Origin: Paramarasmius palmivorus
Lineage: Eukaryota > Basidiomycota > Agaricomycetes > Agaricales > Marasmiaceae
Reading direction: 5' to 3'
Length of the DNA stretch: 64,000 nucleotides
NCBI GenBank assembly: GCA_037176845.1
Contig: JAYKXP010000012.1
Coordinates: 310,001-374,000, forward strand
Shown: one piece after another, positions 45,282-58,108 of the stretch
Position numbering within the stretch: position 1 is the first letter of the stretch
Layout: every line of letters starts with the position of its first letter
Position numbers and translations under genes: made by a program
Notes under the pieces: model-generated
Database searches by the model: none
Seen by the model: the letters and a program-made list of their open reading frames with translations, nothing else
What the model was told of the DNA's origin: nothing

Positions 45282-45600
45282 CGTCACGTTGCAGAGTACT
45301 TATGCATCATGCATCATGCAGTCAAGTTCATTAGTGGAACAGGGCCGGGGTCAGATCAGGAAAGTATAGTAGTGATTTGTAGTGATTCGGAAGGATCGTT
45401 GTATTTTGTGAGCAATGCTATAGCTACCGTTCGAACCAAATCTACGTGAATAGAAATGAAAGGAAAAATCTGGTGATTTGCATCGCTTTATGCTCATTTT
45501 ATGTATTGATATCTATTCTCGCGACATCAATCGAAATCAATCTGTGTGAATCGTGCAGGTTTTCGCTGGGCGTCACGTTGCAGAGTACTTATGCATCATG
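45282..45600 (+). repeat. Pair of 30-base direct repeats
   Basis: Positions 45282-45311 and 45571-45600 are identical: CGTCACGTTGCAGAGTACTT followed by ATGCATCATG. The repeats are 289 bases apart. The match stops sharply on both sides. The interval has no gene. It could mark an old insertion, a deletion-prone site or a duplicated regulatory element. Confidence 0.8.
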
Positions 45601-46857
45601 TCCCGACCCGGGTACTCACATTACATCTTGACCAAGTCTTTGAGAGTCACTGTTATACGCCACAATTCTACTAGAGAATAAGTCATCTGAGAAACAATTC
45701 TAGCTAGACATGAACCTCTGGATGTCTAGCACGAGAAGATGTGATCAAGAATTGTCACGCTGGGGCTTGGAAGTTAAGCTAAATGGGCTGAGTATAGTAC
45801 TAGTCAACCTAGACACCTCATTTTAACCACCTATGCCACACGATAATTTTGAGCCTGCACAGTGGTAAGTATATCCCACCTGCGGGACGGTGGAGAATAG
45901 GTATACTATAGGGATTGTTTACTAACTGGAGTATCTATCTAGAAGAGTACATCCTCTGTTGCAGATCGACAGCTCCCAGGCTCTGTTGTGAGCAGCTCAA
46001 GGAGTGTGCACGAAAGCTCTAAGATCCAGATTCGATGTAGTCACACGGGAAGTACCAAAATATACGCTCGACATATAGGCGTATTGATAGACCGTACCGG
46101 GTGTATCGCGATATAATATAACCCTCATATGGTTCATCAGTTGATGTTTCACTACGTCTTTCATTGGATGGATTCGAGGGATATACCGAGCAGAAAGTTT
46201 GGTCCTTCCCGTGTGAGTAAATCCTGGGTGTCTCAAAATGGCCATCAAACGGCCATATATATTTCGTGTTCGACTTTCTACTGTTCGGGGTTGGATTTTG
46301 TCCATATCAGTGAGGATTCTACTACATAGTGATCGATGCCAGCTTATCGCACGAGAGGTTCTACTGTCACCGGACTCCAAATGTATTGCCCAATTGGCGC
46401 GTCAGGAAACCCATGACCTTCATTTTCTCGATCTTCCGTGGACCCACGCATCGGTTTTAGACGCCCATTCGCTATTGTCGCGAATATCGCTGTACCTCTT
46501 TAGCAGGTACCGAGAAATATGGGAAGCCAATAAATAGATCCTCGTTCAAGAACATGATATGGAGGGGTAGTATCCAGGGTTCAAGGTCGGCGGTTCTGGT
46601 GTCCTCCCTGACAAGCACCCGGATGCAGAACATTGAATTGCAATGCTTGATCCAATGACATGACTATGACATGAACTCGGTGTCTTTATCCTTTATGATG
46701 ATACGTCAAACAGGGAGCGCATGCGTTAGAGGCGAGGTCTGAAGATATAGAAGAAAGTATCGGAGAGTAACCCCAAGTTCTCCCTTTTCCACTCACCTCC
46801 CAGGTGCATAATCACTGAGCTCTGCCTTGAGCAAAGCGTCCGGCTCGAACACTAGGC
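45601..46857. other. Spacer upstream of class B copy 2
   Basis: No supported gene. Frames up to 127 codons lack splice context or homology. Confidence 0.45.
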
Positions 46858-47847
46858 ATGAACGAGAAGTATTCGGTTCAAGTGGACGAGGACATGAAAA
46901 CTGTCCTGGAGACATTGGAAGACACTTCTCGACAATATCTTGACAAATCATCACAGATGCTTGCTACTTTAGCCTTGAATTTCTACGCTCGCAATCAGGT
47001 AGTCACCTTGTTCAGCCAGCTCTCTACTATCAGATGTTGACTTCTTCGTGTAGAATCCACCTTTGATCGAGCTTGCCAAAGAGTCTTGCGAGGCTGTGTT
47101 CACCGTGATTGCTGCTCGAGGTGCCAAACGCGCCGGCGAAAAGACACAATCTTTGAGCACCAAGTCTACGCCGGTGAACGGGGAGACTCAACGCAAGATT
47201 CATAAACTACAGAAGTAGGGTTTCTTTTGAACCCTTGATCCGGGCCCTAAATCGTCAAACAGGAAACTTGTAGAAATGGAACTCTTTTCGAAGAGTCTAT
47301 GCACTCGTGGCTTCTTCACTACATTAATTTATAGTGGGCGGCATACGTCCGCGATCCAGGAATATCGCTCTTTCATGCGCGGAATTATCCTTGATAACGA
47401 TTTCGGTCCAAAGGTCGGCAAATTCCGGCGGATGCTATAGTTCTTCGAATTTACATAATGTCTCCTTTACAGCACAGCCAAAGGCATTCCACACCAACTG
47501 ACTTTAACGACCCTAGTGATTGCTGCAGTACAAAGGGCCATCAGCACTTGCCTCCCAAATCACCTATCACACTCGAAACGCCGAGTCAACCAACCCTTGG
47601 CAATCACACGAATTATTCAACCCCAGAGATATCGACACCTGTTCAGCCTTCGATACACACCAAGTACTACTTCAGAAACTTCGTGTATTCACCGCAATAT
47701 CTGAAGAGCGAACCACATATCGCCATTACATCACAATGCGGCAATATGACTTTACATAAAAGTGTTGACTCCAACAATAGCTTTGGGTTGCTGGACTCTT
47801 CACAGGCATCTGGGCCAGAGGCAGACAGCGATTTCGAGAATTGTTAA
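46858..47847 (+). CDS. Class B helical protein, copy 2
   Basis: Four exons (46858-46998, 47054-47214, 47263-47413, 47473-47847) join in frame to 275 residues. Helical part: LATLALNFYARNQ, LAKESCEAVFTVIAARG, KLVEMELFSKSL and IQEYRSFMRGI, matching copy 1 and the fusion protein. A long Ser/Thr/Pro-rich linker follows, then HIAITSQCGNMTLHKSVDSN with NSFG, and an acidic tail ending in Cys. The stretch after the linker resembles the SGN motif of the P proteins and of class B copy 1. No catalytic residues. It converges on class A copy 2 with 118 bases between stops. A signalling or membrane-acting helical protein is a guess from pattern only. Confidence 0.78.
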
Positions 47848-47965
47848 TCAAGGTGGCCTGTTCCTGGAAGTCGTCACGCATATGTATGCCCGTAGATCCT
47901 ATGTTAATAACCACGTTTAGGATACGAGGAATCTTGATGGATGGTTGCGTGGACATTACTTGCAT

Positions 47966-48732
47966 TCAGCGGCCTGAGTTCTTGATCCATGCATTCAGAA
48001 AGACATTGATGCTCAAAGGGTTTTCAGATTCTTCGCTGAATAACCCGGGCTCTCTAGAGTTGATGGTGGCTAGCATCCGAGCGCACTCTTGGATCTCTTC
48101 AGGGGATTCCGGCGGCTAGAAGTCATGGTTAACGTTGTAGGTCGTATTCATTCTTTGGAAAGACGCACGTTAAAAGGCCTGATAGCATGATATATAGCAA
48201 TATCCTTATATTCTTGCAGTTTTGCATAGTCACCTCCCCAGAGCCCCGCTATGAGAGATCGATTGTTCTGAACCTGAACGAAATTTATTATCTCCTCGAG
48301 CAACCTAGTTTAGTAGTTGAGATTTGACATTTTGAATTGGTCTAACTTCTTGCAAGCACTCACTGCAGAAGTTCTTCAGCTTGATATTTAGAGCGGATAG
48401 CCAAGTGCGTTATGTCTTGTTTATTGCTGGGTGTATGTTCACTGATAGTGCACACAACAAGATAAACAACCTCGCAAACTCGTTGCGCCAGTATTTGAAA
48501 GTGTTCCTTGTGGCGACTGCTCACCGCCTGATAATGCATACTAGTAAGACCCAACCTAGGTTCATGATATTTGAATGAGCACACATACCCTGGCTTCTCT
48601 ATCAACCTTACACGCCAAATCACAAAGCTTCTGAACAAATGAGATTTTGCTGCTCTCAATTGACTGCTGTAGCTGGCTGATAATGATGTTGTGCACGGCG
48701 AGTCGGAAATTGGAAGCATGAGAAGAGGTCAT
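47966..48732 (-). CDS. Class A helical protein, copy 2
   Basis: Four exons (48589-48732, 48364-48527, 48169-48304, 47966-48115) join in frame to 197 residues, with intron phases identical to the gene at 559. Landmarks: MTSSHASNFRLAVHNIIISQ, AQRVCEVVYLVVC, LLEEIINFVQVQNNRSLIA, KLQEYKDIAIYHAI and LSINVFLNAW near the end. Compared with copy 1 it lacks about 12 residues in the loop before KLQEY. The start was chosen by homology; an upstream in-frame ATG would add 39 residues that do not match copy 1. A TATAAATAATCCC box lies about 70 bases upstream, as in copy 1. Partner of the class B gene at 46858. Confidence 0.82.
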
Positions 48733-51217
48733 TTCAACTCGAGAAGCAGAAGCAAGGAAACATGGGACAAAATTGACCCCAACGGGATTATTTATATTCG
48801 TCCGTTGCCCGCCCAGTCTTGGGTCTGAAAATTCCCCAAAAGGGTTCATTTGATTGGTACTGCCATGCGGTAATTAGCTGGCGCTCAATCATGCAGTTAT
48901 GGAGGCTACATAGAATTATCAACTGATCCCTCTGTTCAAACCAACTTTCGGCTAGCTGTCAGATTATTAAGGCCCGCATTTAGTATGATGGTGATTCACC
49001 TTAGATGCTCACAAAGTTCGCGAAATTTGAAAACATAAGTCCTCCTGGTCGTACAGATTATCCAACGAGCAGGGAGCGGCTGAAAGTCTGGAAATTGATG
49101 TACTGTAAGCAGTTACTTTTCACATCCAGGCCAATCCATCAATGGGGGAGTGACCTAGAAAAGCAACCTATCACCCATGGTTTATAGCGCCAAGTTCCGT
49201 AATCCACGAACGCTAAAAGGCGCTATGAGAGGCTCCAGAGTTTCAGTTGGATATGAGAGCCACCGGGTAAAAATAAATCATGAAGGCATGCCGCCGCATA
49301 ATTACTCTCATGGTTGAATTGCGAGGACGGGAACGCATCCAAATGATGTAACATACCTTTCTATGCATTCTGGAAGCCACTGCATCAGGAGATACGTGAC
49401 GGGTGAACGTTTGAACATCAAGAACTCTACATAACATGATATTATTATTCATCAGCGCTTTGTCAGGCCCTGACAGAACTGACATCTCAGTAGCTCTGGC
49501 TTCTGGGAATATCCATGACTGTTGTAGAATTTATATTGCTGCAACTTGGATATACACTGATATACAAAAGGGACGAACAAGTCCTGCGCTATTCAAACTA
49601 TAAAGTTGCTAATGGGTGTGGTTCTTTAGTTCATAGTGGTATGTGGCGCTATTGTTCCATCCGGAACCTTACCGAGTTTCTACATACTTAGTTACAAGGA
49701 TTCAACTGTATCAACTCCATGTTTGCCGTGATTTTTAGGTCCGTCACACGCCAGTTGAGGAAACGATCTTGCCAGCACGGCCTATTGTTGGCTGGTGACC
49801 CCCTTATCTTTACGATACCGCAACTTGGAGATAAGGCAACCGTTCAAACGTTCACAGGGAACGTGCACGGTGCTACGGTCTGCACCGAGTGACGCTCAAA
49901 AATGGGGAACACCCACGCTCGGATCGCCATCAATTCGGGCGGTGCCTCTTTGACGGTGGAGAAGCGGCGATAATACAATTGACCTACATGAAATCCCGAC
50001 GCTTTTAATGTATTTCTTGAATGCCGAGCATGGGCAGTACTGACAGGGAGTTTTGGATTGGATTTCCACAATGATTTAATAAAAGAGCAAGGCCCCACCG
50101 ATAATCTTGGAGGAAACGTCTGCTTCGGAATTTGTGAGAAGGAATCTTCCGGAGTTGCTCTTCCTGCATAGGAAAGGCATGCACCGAAAACGCCAGACGT
50201 CCGATGACATGGTCTATGCAGCCCCAAGTTCAATATCATACAAGATCAATTATTGGCCGCAGAACATCCCCAGGCCGCAGTCAAATGACAGTAATCAGTT
50301 CCTGGCACGAAGCTAAGGCTCCAACCGTACTCTATATATACCATATATATACGGTTTATACAGTATATACAACTGGGGCAAGACTGTTGTCCGAGTCCCT
50401 GCAAAAATGACAACCTCAATTAGCTCATCGTAGTCAGTGCGCATCGGCAACATGACGAAGCTTCACGAACTGCGACGCAGCACTGGCAATTAGTATATAC
50501 TGGTTACCCATTTTCCGTCGGCAGGAATGATCAGGTGGTACCTATCTTGCGCGTAGATACTTTTGCCCCACTGCAGAAAATTCTCGGGCAAGACAATACA
50601 GACTTCCGTCTTAAGATCAGTTCAACTGCCCAGGTCAAACGTTCTAAACATTCGCTCTCTAAATGTAGAGTACCTAGTGTGTCCTCGGGACCCATTGCGC
50701 CAAATCACAAGCTTACGGACACTGTGAACTGATAGTTATCGGCCAAAGAGTGCCTATATGCACTATCATTGGCTCGTAAGATTATACTTCGAGCATTCGT
50801 ATGACACCTTCAAGTCAATTTCTTCAAATGAGTCTTCACAATAACAGTCGACCGTCTACATGCTCTTTTCTGTATGTATCTGTTGTTGAAAAGACGAAAC
50901 CCGGACACACCTGACGAGGAGACAGAAATTCAAAGGTTTACTGTGATGCCACAGATCAAGACTTGATAGCACAGGTTGACCAGGTTCCAATCGCTTTCCT
51001 TCGGAAATCCTTCTTCGAGTCCGTGACTGTCCCAGCTCCCTGATCCTGGTTCCCAATAGATTGGATGGTCTGGAAAGATTTAGCGAAAAAGAGGAAAGAG
51101 TTTCCGGTGTGACAGTTGCGTGGCTTGTGCTGCCGCTGATCACAACCGTGAAATGATGGTATTCAAAAGAGGAGTCGTTAGCTTTAGTTCTCACATTTGG
51201 ACACGACATACACACAC
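48733..51217. other. Gene-poor stretch
   Basis: Short frames only, up to 133 codons on the minus strand (50856-51257). Part of that one may hold diverged 3' exons of the class A fragment at 51218-51572, but no class A motif could be matched. A TATATA-rich palindromic run lies near 50330-50370. Confidence 0.45.
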
Positions 51218-51572
51218 CAGAAAGGCTCGACCCTGATGCTCTAGGCGCACGTCCCAATGGGCTTTCAAGCTACCATTGATGTCATTGAGTTCAAGTCCGC
51301 TGAAACTGTCACTGATAGTACCGGTTTCGGACACTAGTTCCAATAGCTTCTGCAAGAGCTCTTTGTAGCGATGTACCGGACCAATCGCCTAGTATCATTC
51401 TGTGAGATTCGCAAGGAAGACAAGTGGTAAAGAATATACACTTTACCCGCTGTTCTATGAGCTTGCAAACCTCCTTGACATAGGAGATTTCGCTTCGCTG
51501 TTGGATCTGATTGAGTTCATCGACAATTATGTCGTGCAGACCATGTCTAGAACTGCCGGGAGCTGAAGCCAT
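51218..51572 (-). CDS. Class A helical protein, copy 3 (partial or decayed)
   Basis: Two exons (51447-51572, 51218-51388) join in frame at phase 0, as in copies 1 and 2: MASAPGSSRHGLHDIIVDEL, YVKEVCKLIEQR, then HRYKELLQKLLELVSE and HWDVRLEHQGRAFL, which matches the WDIQLEER stretch of copy 1. The later exons (FVQVQN, LSIN..FLN) could not be found downstream. Either the gene is truncated or its 3' part diverged. An alternative splice at 51404 leads to an early stop. There is no class B partner next to it. Confidence 0.5.
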
Positions 51573-53326
51573 GAGGAATTTAGAGATACCAGAAGTTAGT
51601 TGACGATTCAAACAGTGTTTATACCCTTCGCAAAGACCTGTTACCAGATTATTAATGCTCCGAATATTAAGGTACTGCCTTGACGAAGTGCCAACGTGCC
51701 AACCATAGGTTAATTTAAGCATTTTATAACGTGGACAGCATACAACAGCTAGATTATTAGAATGAAAAACAGCAAAGTGGTTAACAGGCTTCTTTAAAAA
51801 ATCACATACGAGCAGGTGAAGAACGAAACGATTGCCCTAACTGGGAGCCATGTCATGGATGGCTCCCAATACTTATATGCTTTTAATCGGCTCGGGATGT
51901 CGAATATAGAGACGAAACAAGACTTAACTCGCTTAATGGAGAAACGTGAGCCCATGGTCGGTAAATGGCGATGATACGAATCTGATGAACTATACACAAG
52001 CGGCCGTACGGAGATAATTATCCCGAGATTTGCTGAACGGAAGAGGATAGCCCACGGACTTCTAGCTGTAAAGTTCTGTATGTCAACGCGTCATCCTTCC
52101 CGAACAAGGGTCTCCTGGGTACCAGATATCACTAGACGTATCCAAGTGAACGGTGCTTGTTGATTAGCGATGCCAAGAATTAAGGAAAGAACCATCAAGG
52201 GAGGATCCATCCATGTGTCCGTGCTGTTGAATAGGTTGCTGTGAACACGCGTTAAACTGAGACTCAAGACAAGAAGAGTTCCTGAGCCCAATTCCACCCT
52301 AGAACCGTCGCCCAAGCTTCCATATGAGTATATCTAGGGGCCGGGATGAGCGTGATGATGGAGGATGAGAAGGAGGTAACGGCACTTGGTCCCATTCGGT
52401 CACGGTGGGAGTTCTAGAAAATATTCCGCACAGCCACGATACCGATGCTCTTGTTCTTCGACATCCATTATGGTCGTCCCCAGGTCATCCCGCTCCAGAG
52501 ATTGTCAAGATTTAACTCAAATCTCGTGGAAATGGGGTAAGACTAAACACTTTGAACCCAATATTGCGGACTCCTGGCTGACTTTGTTTTCGTCGCAGCT
52601 TTCAGACAGCGGGAAGAAAAAAATTCTTATTAGCAAGGCAGGGAGCAGGAACATACTTGTGAGTGCATTATGAAGTCCCTACATCACTGTTTGTCACTTC
52701 AGAGTAACATTCTTGAGCGCAGGGACGCCGTACATGTCACGCTGAGGGACATGAAGAACGCGCTACAATCAGGAAGGACGCTTTACTTATAGTTAAGGAA
52801 CCGAGGATCATGTCTGTATTCTTCAAGGGGGTCAGAGTATGTTGCATGTCATCTCCATAAATGTCGCAGCTGCTGAGTTCTTTTCATAGAACATGAAATT
52901 GGCATTTTCTCGCGATATCCATGACACTCCGGAGCTCAACTTGTCAAGGCAAAGTCATCATAGCCAACACAAGACCCGTGTCCTGGTATCGAGCGCAGCA
53001 ATCCGGTTGAAAGACAGTTGTCGCTCGAGGCATACCTTTTCTGTAACGTGCATATCTCAGCCACAAGCTTTAGGCTTACCAAAAGTACATGTCTCGCAAA
53101 CACATGCACATTCCGCTTCTTTCAATACACAGGCTTAGCAGCCATTCAATGCTAAGCCTGCCGCGCCGCGTGTTTCCTGTCTGCCTCCGTCGTCTACGCT
53201 GAAGAAGGATCGATGTAGACTCAGAGACTTCCATACCATACACTATAGGCATCCATATACTGCGGCTTCCCAATGTTCCCAGCATGAAGAATTAAATCGA
53301 AGGCTCCGCTTCGACGAGCGAGCGAC
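51573..53326. other. Spacer with one possible exon
   Basis: A frame at 52386-52673 and an overlapping one reading MLLFFDIHYGRPQVIPLQRL look partly protein-like but cannot be joined into a gene. Nothing else is supported. Confidence 0.4.
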
Positions 53327-55498
53327 ATGGAAGAGCTTATTCGCATCTCTTGTCAACCACCAGCAACGGTATTTAACCCAAGCTACTTGGCTTCCGTGGG
53401 CGAGTTCTCCTTCGACATGCTACAGACACCCGAGATTGTGAACAAGGCATCGTCTCGTGTGACTTCCGCCGTTTATTCAAGGCTCTTTCGGATCCGTTCC
53501 CTTGTTATCTTTACTTGCACGTTGCTTTTGGTCTTCGCCTTGTGTTTAGCTCCTGCTATGACATCGTTATTGGGACGTCTAAGGTATGTTTCGTGTTTTT
53601 GGTGGAGATTATCGGCTCAACTTACATGGCTAGCTTGCCTCAGAGCGTCTTCAATAAACTTGCTGATAGTTACTGGAAGGTACTAAAGCCGGTAGAGTAT
53701 GAAATTGCTTTGGGGTCTAGGTAAGGTATCTTTCTATTGCCGCTGACTCCAACTCATAGTTAACTCGACATTCTCAGCGCAATCACAGACGCGATTATGG
53801 TGTGTACGCTATCGCAGAGGATGTGATCGTTCTGAATATGAACACAGTTATGGCGCTGCCTCGTCGTCTGGAACAATGATTGGAGAGCTGCGGTTGTACC
53901 GGTATTAGGGTTGATTGGTACACATGGTGAGCCTTACACTACTCAAGCTACAAGCTCGGTCCTGATGAGGGCGTGTGCGGCAGCGTCAGCGTTCTTTATT
54001 CCTCCAGAGTCGCCAATCTTGGCAGCCAGTGTTGCGCTCAACAATTTATTTCTGACGGGGATGATCGGTATGTCGTTTGTGTCACGTCGAAGCTCATTTG
54101 ATCTGATAATATTGAAGCCTTCCGAATGATCAAGATGAGCAAGGAGGCTATAGCCCGTGTTAGGACAGAGCCAAGGGCAATTGTTAGAATGGGTATAGCT
54201 ACGGTGTACGTGACTTCCCTGTCCGATACCTTGACTATAGCACTAACATCAGTATTAGGCTCGAATCTGGCTCGATAAACTCGGTGTATACCACCTTGAT
54301 GTTCGGTGTATCCATGGCAGAAACGTATATTGGAGGCTTTGGGAAGCTGCTCGAGGTCTCTATGCGTCTTTGGCCATTTGTTTCTGTGAGTAACAGCCTT
54401 CCCCAGTATTCATAAGACTAAGGAATTGGATAGAACACCGTATCAGCCATCATTCTCGCTCGTTCCGCGCTTGGGATGAGCTTCAACAATGTCGAAAGCG
54501 CGATATCTTCCCTTGGGGGTGTCAAAAGCAAGTCTCCGGTCGACATTGTCCGGACAGTCGGAAAGACGTTGTCTGACACCGGAAGTAGTATCACCAAAGA
54601 CTTTGCTTCGCTTACCAAGAAGTCTGACGGGGAGCCTTCCTTGTCTCCAGTCAATATTGTTCGAACAGTCGGGCGAACGTTATCTGGTACCAACTCGGAA
54701 GGAAAGCCCTCGCCTGCCATCGATATCGTTCGAACGTTGTCTGGCCATGGCAAAGACGGCTCGGTTACCACTACCACTGACCCCTTGTCACCAGTCAATA
54801 TTGTTCGAACAGTCGGGCGAACGTTGTCAGGTACCAACTCAGGAGAGCACTCGCCTATCGTTCGAACATTGTCTGGTACCGGCAAAGAAGGCTCGGCTAC
54901 CACTGCCCACTCGGAAGCGAAGCCCTCACTTCCAGTTGATACAATTGTTCGAAGAGTCTCGGGACAGTTTACCAAGAAGTCTGACGAAGAGCCTTCCTTG
55001 TCTCCGGTCGATATTGTTCAGACAGTTGGGCGAACGTTGTCTGGTACCAACTCGGAAGGAAAGCCTTCGCCTACGGTCGATATCGTTCGAACGTTGTCTG
55101 GTACCGGCAAGGACCTGGACGGCTCGGTTACCACCCACTTGGAAGTGAAGCCCTCACTTCCAGTTGATACTATCGTCCGAAGAGTCTCGGGACGGGTTGG
55201 GCAAACGTTGACTGCAACCAACAGACTCGGAAATTATGCGGGTTTCGGAGCGGAGCCGTCGTCTCGTGTAGAAGTGCCCGTGCCCGTGTCCGACACTGGT
55301 AATAGTACCCCCAAAGATGGTGATACAAGTAACAACGAGGCAGGGTCAGAACGGAATCCTGGCGATATCGTTAGAACATTGTCCGGCACCACCAAAGACG
55401 AAGGGAAACCCTTGGTGCCGAAACATCACTTGCAGGATCCGATTTCCAAAACCACTGATGTGCTGAAGGCTCCCTTAGGGAAGATTTTTCCGCTATGA
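53327..55498 (+). CDS. Agaric multi-pass membrane protein with tandem-repeat tail
   Basis: Seven exons (53327-53437, 53482-53720, 53778-53799, 53848-54067, 54118-54205, 54259-54385, 54434-55498) join in frame to 623 residues. The membrane part shows a layout common in agaric seven-helix proteins: AITDAIMLWRCLVVWNNDWR, then VVPVLGLIG, ILAASVALNN, and VLESGSINSVYTTLMFG followed by a helix ending ILARSALGM. From about residue 285 the chain becomes a long hydrophilic tail with about eleven copies of IVRTVGRTLSGT or shorter forms (IVRTLSGT, IVRRVSG). Ligand and function are unknown; receptor-like is a guess. The first two exons are the least certain. The tail repeats are regular at DNA level, so copy number may vary. 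Confidence 0.7.
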
Positions 55499-55575
55499 AT
55501 CCCATGTACATATATATTCGTTGACAATGAACTTCAAATAGATAATCACTTTTACATACTAGGATAAAAAGTTTC

Positions 55576-55677
55576 GCTGGGAGCAGGATTTGAACCTACG
55601 CGGTGAAACACCAAGTGATAATGTGCAAGCACTCGCACCATTCAAATCACTCGCCTTAACGACTCGGCCATCCCAGC
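55576..55677 (-). tRNA. tRNA-Ser (UGA) with intron, copy 1
   Basis: Read on the minus strand: acceptor GCTGGGA with TCCCAGC, D arm TGGCCGAGTCGTTAAGGC, anticodon stem AGTGA with TCACT, loop TTTGAA-intron-A giving anticodon UGA. The intron is 21 bases (TGGTGCGAGTGCTTGCACAT with a final T). The long variable arm TGGTGTTTCACC is typical of serine tRNAs. A run of T follows the 3' end as terminator. The exons are identical to copy 2 at 58109. Confidence 0.92.
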
Positions 55678-55851
55678 GTTGCCTTCTACCGTCTCTTATC
55701 ACATTATATCCAGTTAATACGGAAAGGCAAAATGAAGTTGAATTCATTACTTTTACAATGCGTACAATCGTGTGTATGTATATCTCATTTACATGATACA
55801 TCCCACCCAATCTCCCCTAACCACCCAAAACCACCCAAGAAAAACCAAAAA

Positions 55852-57894
55852 CTAATGCTCCGCCTCCTCCCAAGTCCTCCCAACAGTCCTAGCCAAATCC
55901 TCCTCAGTAAGCTTCTTCCCAGACGTAAAATACCCCGCAGCGATCTTTGCGTCAATCTCCACTCTGGAATCCGGTGGGATGAGATGTTCTGGGATATCGT
56001 ACCGGTTGAGGATGGGTATTCCGGAAGAGACGATTGCGTCGTATTTCATGTCGGACATTGATATCATGTTGTCGATCTGCGGAAGGTGAAGGAGATGAGG
56101 AGGTGATGGGGAAAGGAAGGAAAGGGAAGGAACTAACCTTCTTGACACCCAGCCAATGTAGTACGTCGGGCATTAGAGCTTGGAATCTCATATCCTTCAC
56201 ACCAGCGATCAGTTCTGTACTCTTGAAATACCTATCCGCTCTATCACCGTGTCGTTTACGGAGGTTGTATACGAGGTACCTGGGTATGAGTTAGTTCACC
56301 GTTCGCTGGTAGAGAAGAGGCATAGGAAGACTTACTTGGTCACTTCACCAAGCGCACGTCCTTCCTTTCTGAAATACACAACGACACCTACACCGCCGTT
56401 TTGAGCGGTACGGATACATTCCTCGATTGCGTATACGAGGTAAGGTTTACAGGTGCAGATGTCGGAGCCAAAGACGTCTGAGCCGTTACCTGTGTCAAGG
56501 TGTTAGTTCCGATGATATGGAGTACGAGTGAGAGGGAGGAGACCACGTACATTCATCGTGAACTCTTAGTGTCAAGACCTTGCTTTCGTCTCTCACATCT
56601 TCGGGTTTACCGAATATGTAGACTGTAAAGTTACCGATAGGTGGAAGGAAGACCTGGAAACGTCATGAATACGGCGAGTGAAGAGAAAGAAGGAAGAAAC
56701 GCGCACCTTCATATCCGGTCTTGTGATCAACTCTGGGTACATGCCTCCAGTGTCTTCGAACAAGGATCTTCTAAGCAAGGTTTCGGAGCTTAACCGACGC
56801 GTCAGCCTTACTAAATACCAAAGCGCTAACAAAAGGAACACTCACATTCCAAACCTCTCCGCGACACCAGGCAACCACCATACAGGTTCAACAGCAGCCT
56901 TGCTGACCGCTACTTCGACACCACTGTCCTTCTCGGTATCGATTTCACCAGTAGCGGTCTTCATAGGCGCAGTCTTGATAACGATCTTGCCGTCAATGGT
57001 GATCTCACCGCGGCGAACAGCCTCGTTAAGCTCCGAAAGCTTAATGTGTGCACGGGTAACAGCGATAGAAGGCCTTATATCGAGATCTTCACCACCAGCT
57101 TCTTTGGATGCTAGTAGACTGTTGGCAGCACGTCAATACATCGATATACAGAAAAAAACGAGACGAAAACATACTTCTTAAACTCCTTCTGCACCAAATG
57201 CCCCCACGGATCGAAACTAACAATCTTCCTACCCCCATCAGCCCACCAACCTTCCTGCGGAGGAATATCAATCCCCGCAGGAGGCTCCGTATCCCTCAAA
57301 TCAGGTTTATAACTCGGATCTAGGGTGCCCATCGCAATAGCCAACGCGCGGTAAACCGAGTAACTCCCGCTGTGTGCGCCAATGGCGTTTCTACGCTTGA
57401 TGGATCCTGGAAGACGGGATACGATGACGGGTCCGCGTGCGAGAGCCGTGGATGCACCCCATGAGAGGTGGTAAGAGGATTGCGAAGGGAGTGAGTTTGG
57501 GGAAGGTGGGTAGGTTGTTAGGAGGATACGGGATGGGTAGAGGGTTTTTTCACGGGCTTTTTCCTTTTCGAGGTCTTTGGATTGGGGTTGGGTGGTTGTA
57601 CCGGTTGAGGAAGAAGGTGGTGGGGTGGAATGAAGAGTGGTTGCGAGAGATGTGGATTCGAGAGAGCGGGTGTTGGTTGATGGGCTTGATGGGCTTGGGA
57701 TAGGGATTGGTTGGGTTACTGAGGCAGGTGAGGAGGGTGTACTGGTTATTGAAGAGATCTAGAATGTAATGGTGTCAATACCTGCTCATCGATGCAGATG
57801 ATGATGACCTTGCCTTGCCCTCTAGAACCTGTTGCTGAAGCTTGAGCGCCTTGAGCTCTTCAAGGATTTGAGTGAGGACTGCTTGATCTGCCAT
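55852..57894 (-). CDS. URC1: GTP cyclohydrolase II-like protein, URC1 type
   Basis: Eight exons (57894-57782, 57741-57175, 57118-56846, 56788-56707, 56653-56551, 56489-56336, 56279-56138, 56076-55852) join in frame to 552 residues. After a Ser/Pro/Thr-rich leader comes a GTP_CH_N-type domain (GARGPVIV-like context, NAIGAHSGSYSVYRALAIA, WADGGRKIVSFDPWGH). The cyclohydrolase II domain starts near 346, with zinc-site cysteines at 380, 391 and 393 (HDEC, GSDICTC), YFRKEGRALGEVTKYLVYN and MPDVLHWLGVKKID. Fungal URC1 proteins have this order and act in the uracil-degradation (URC) pathway, rather than as the main riboflavin enzyme. The 40-base first intron is the least certain. Cytosolic. Two tRNA-Ser genes flank it. 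Confidence 0.88.
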
Positions 57895-58108
57895 TTCCAC
57901 TGGTTTTGTTAGAATTCTGACAACGAGAACTTGAAGTTTGAAAACATACGTTGTGGGAGAAGGAAAGAGAAAGAAGGGTCGAGACGGAAACGATACCCCT
58001 TTGGCCGCACCCCAAACACGCGGTACGATAGGTAATACAGATAACGAAATCCCTATCTTATCAGAGAATGAGAAGTATATGCTTAATGCTTTTTACCTCT
58101 GCTGATAT

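Noticed and set aside
50325..50375. TATATA palindromic run as a promoter
   Set aside because: No gene lies at a fitting distance on either strand; simple AT-rich sequence explains it.
54418..54975. 185-codon frame on the minus strand
   Set aside because: It is antisense to the repeat tail of the membrane protein; the frame is open because the DNA repeat has no stop on either strand.
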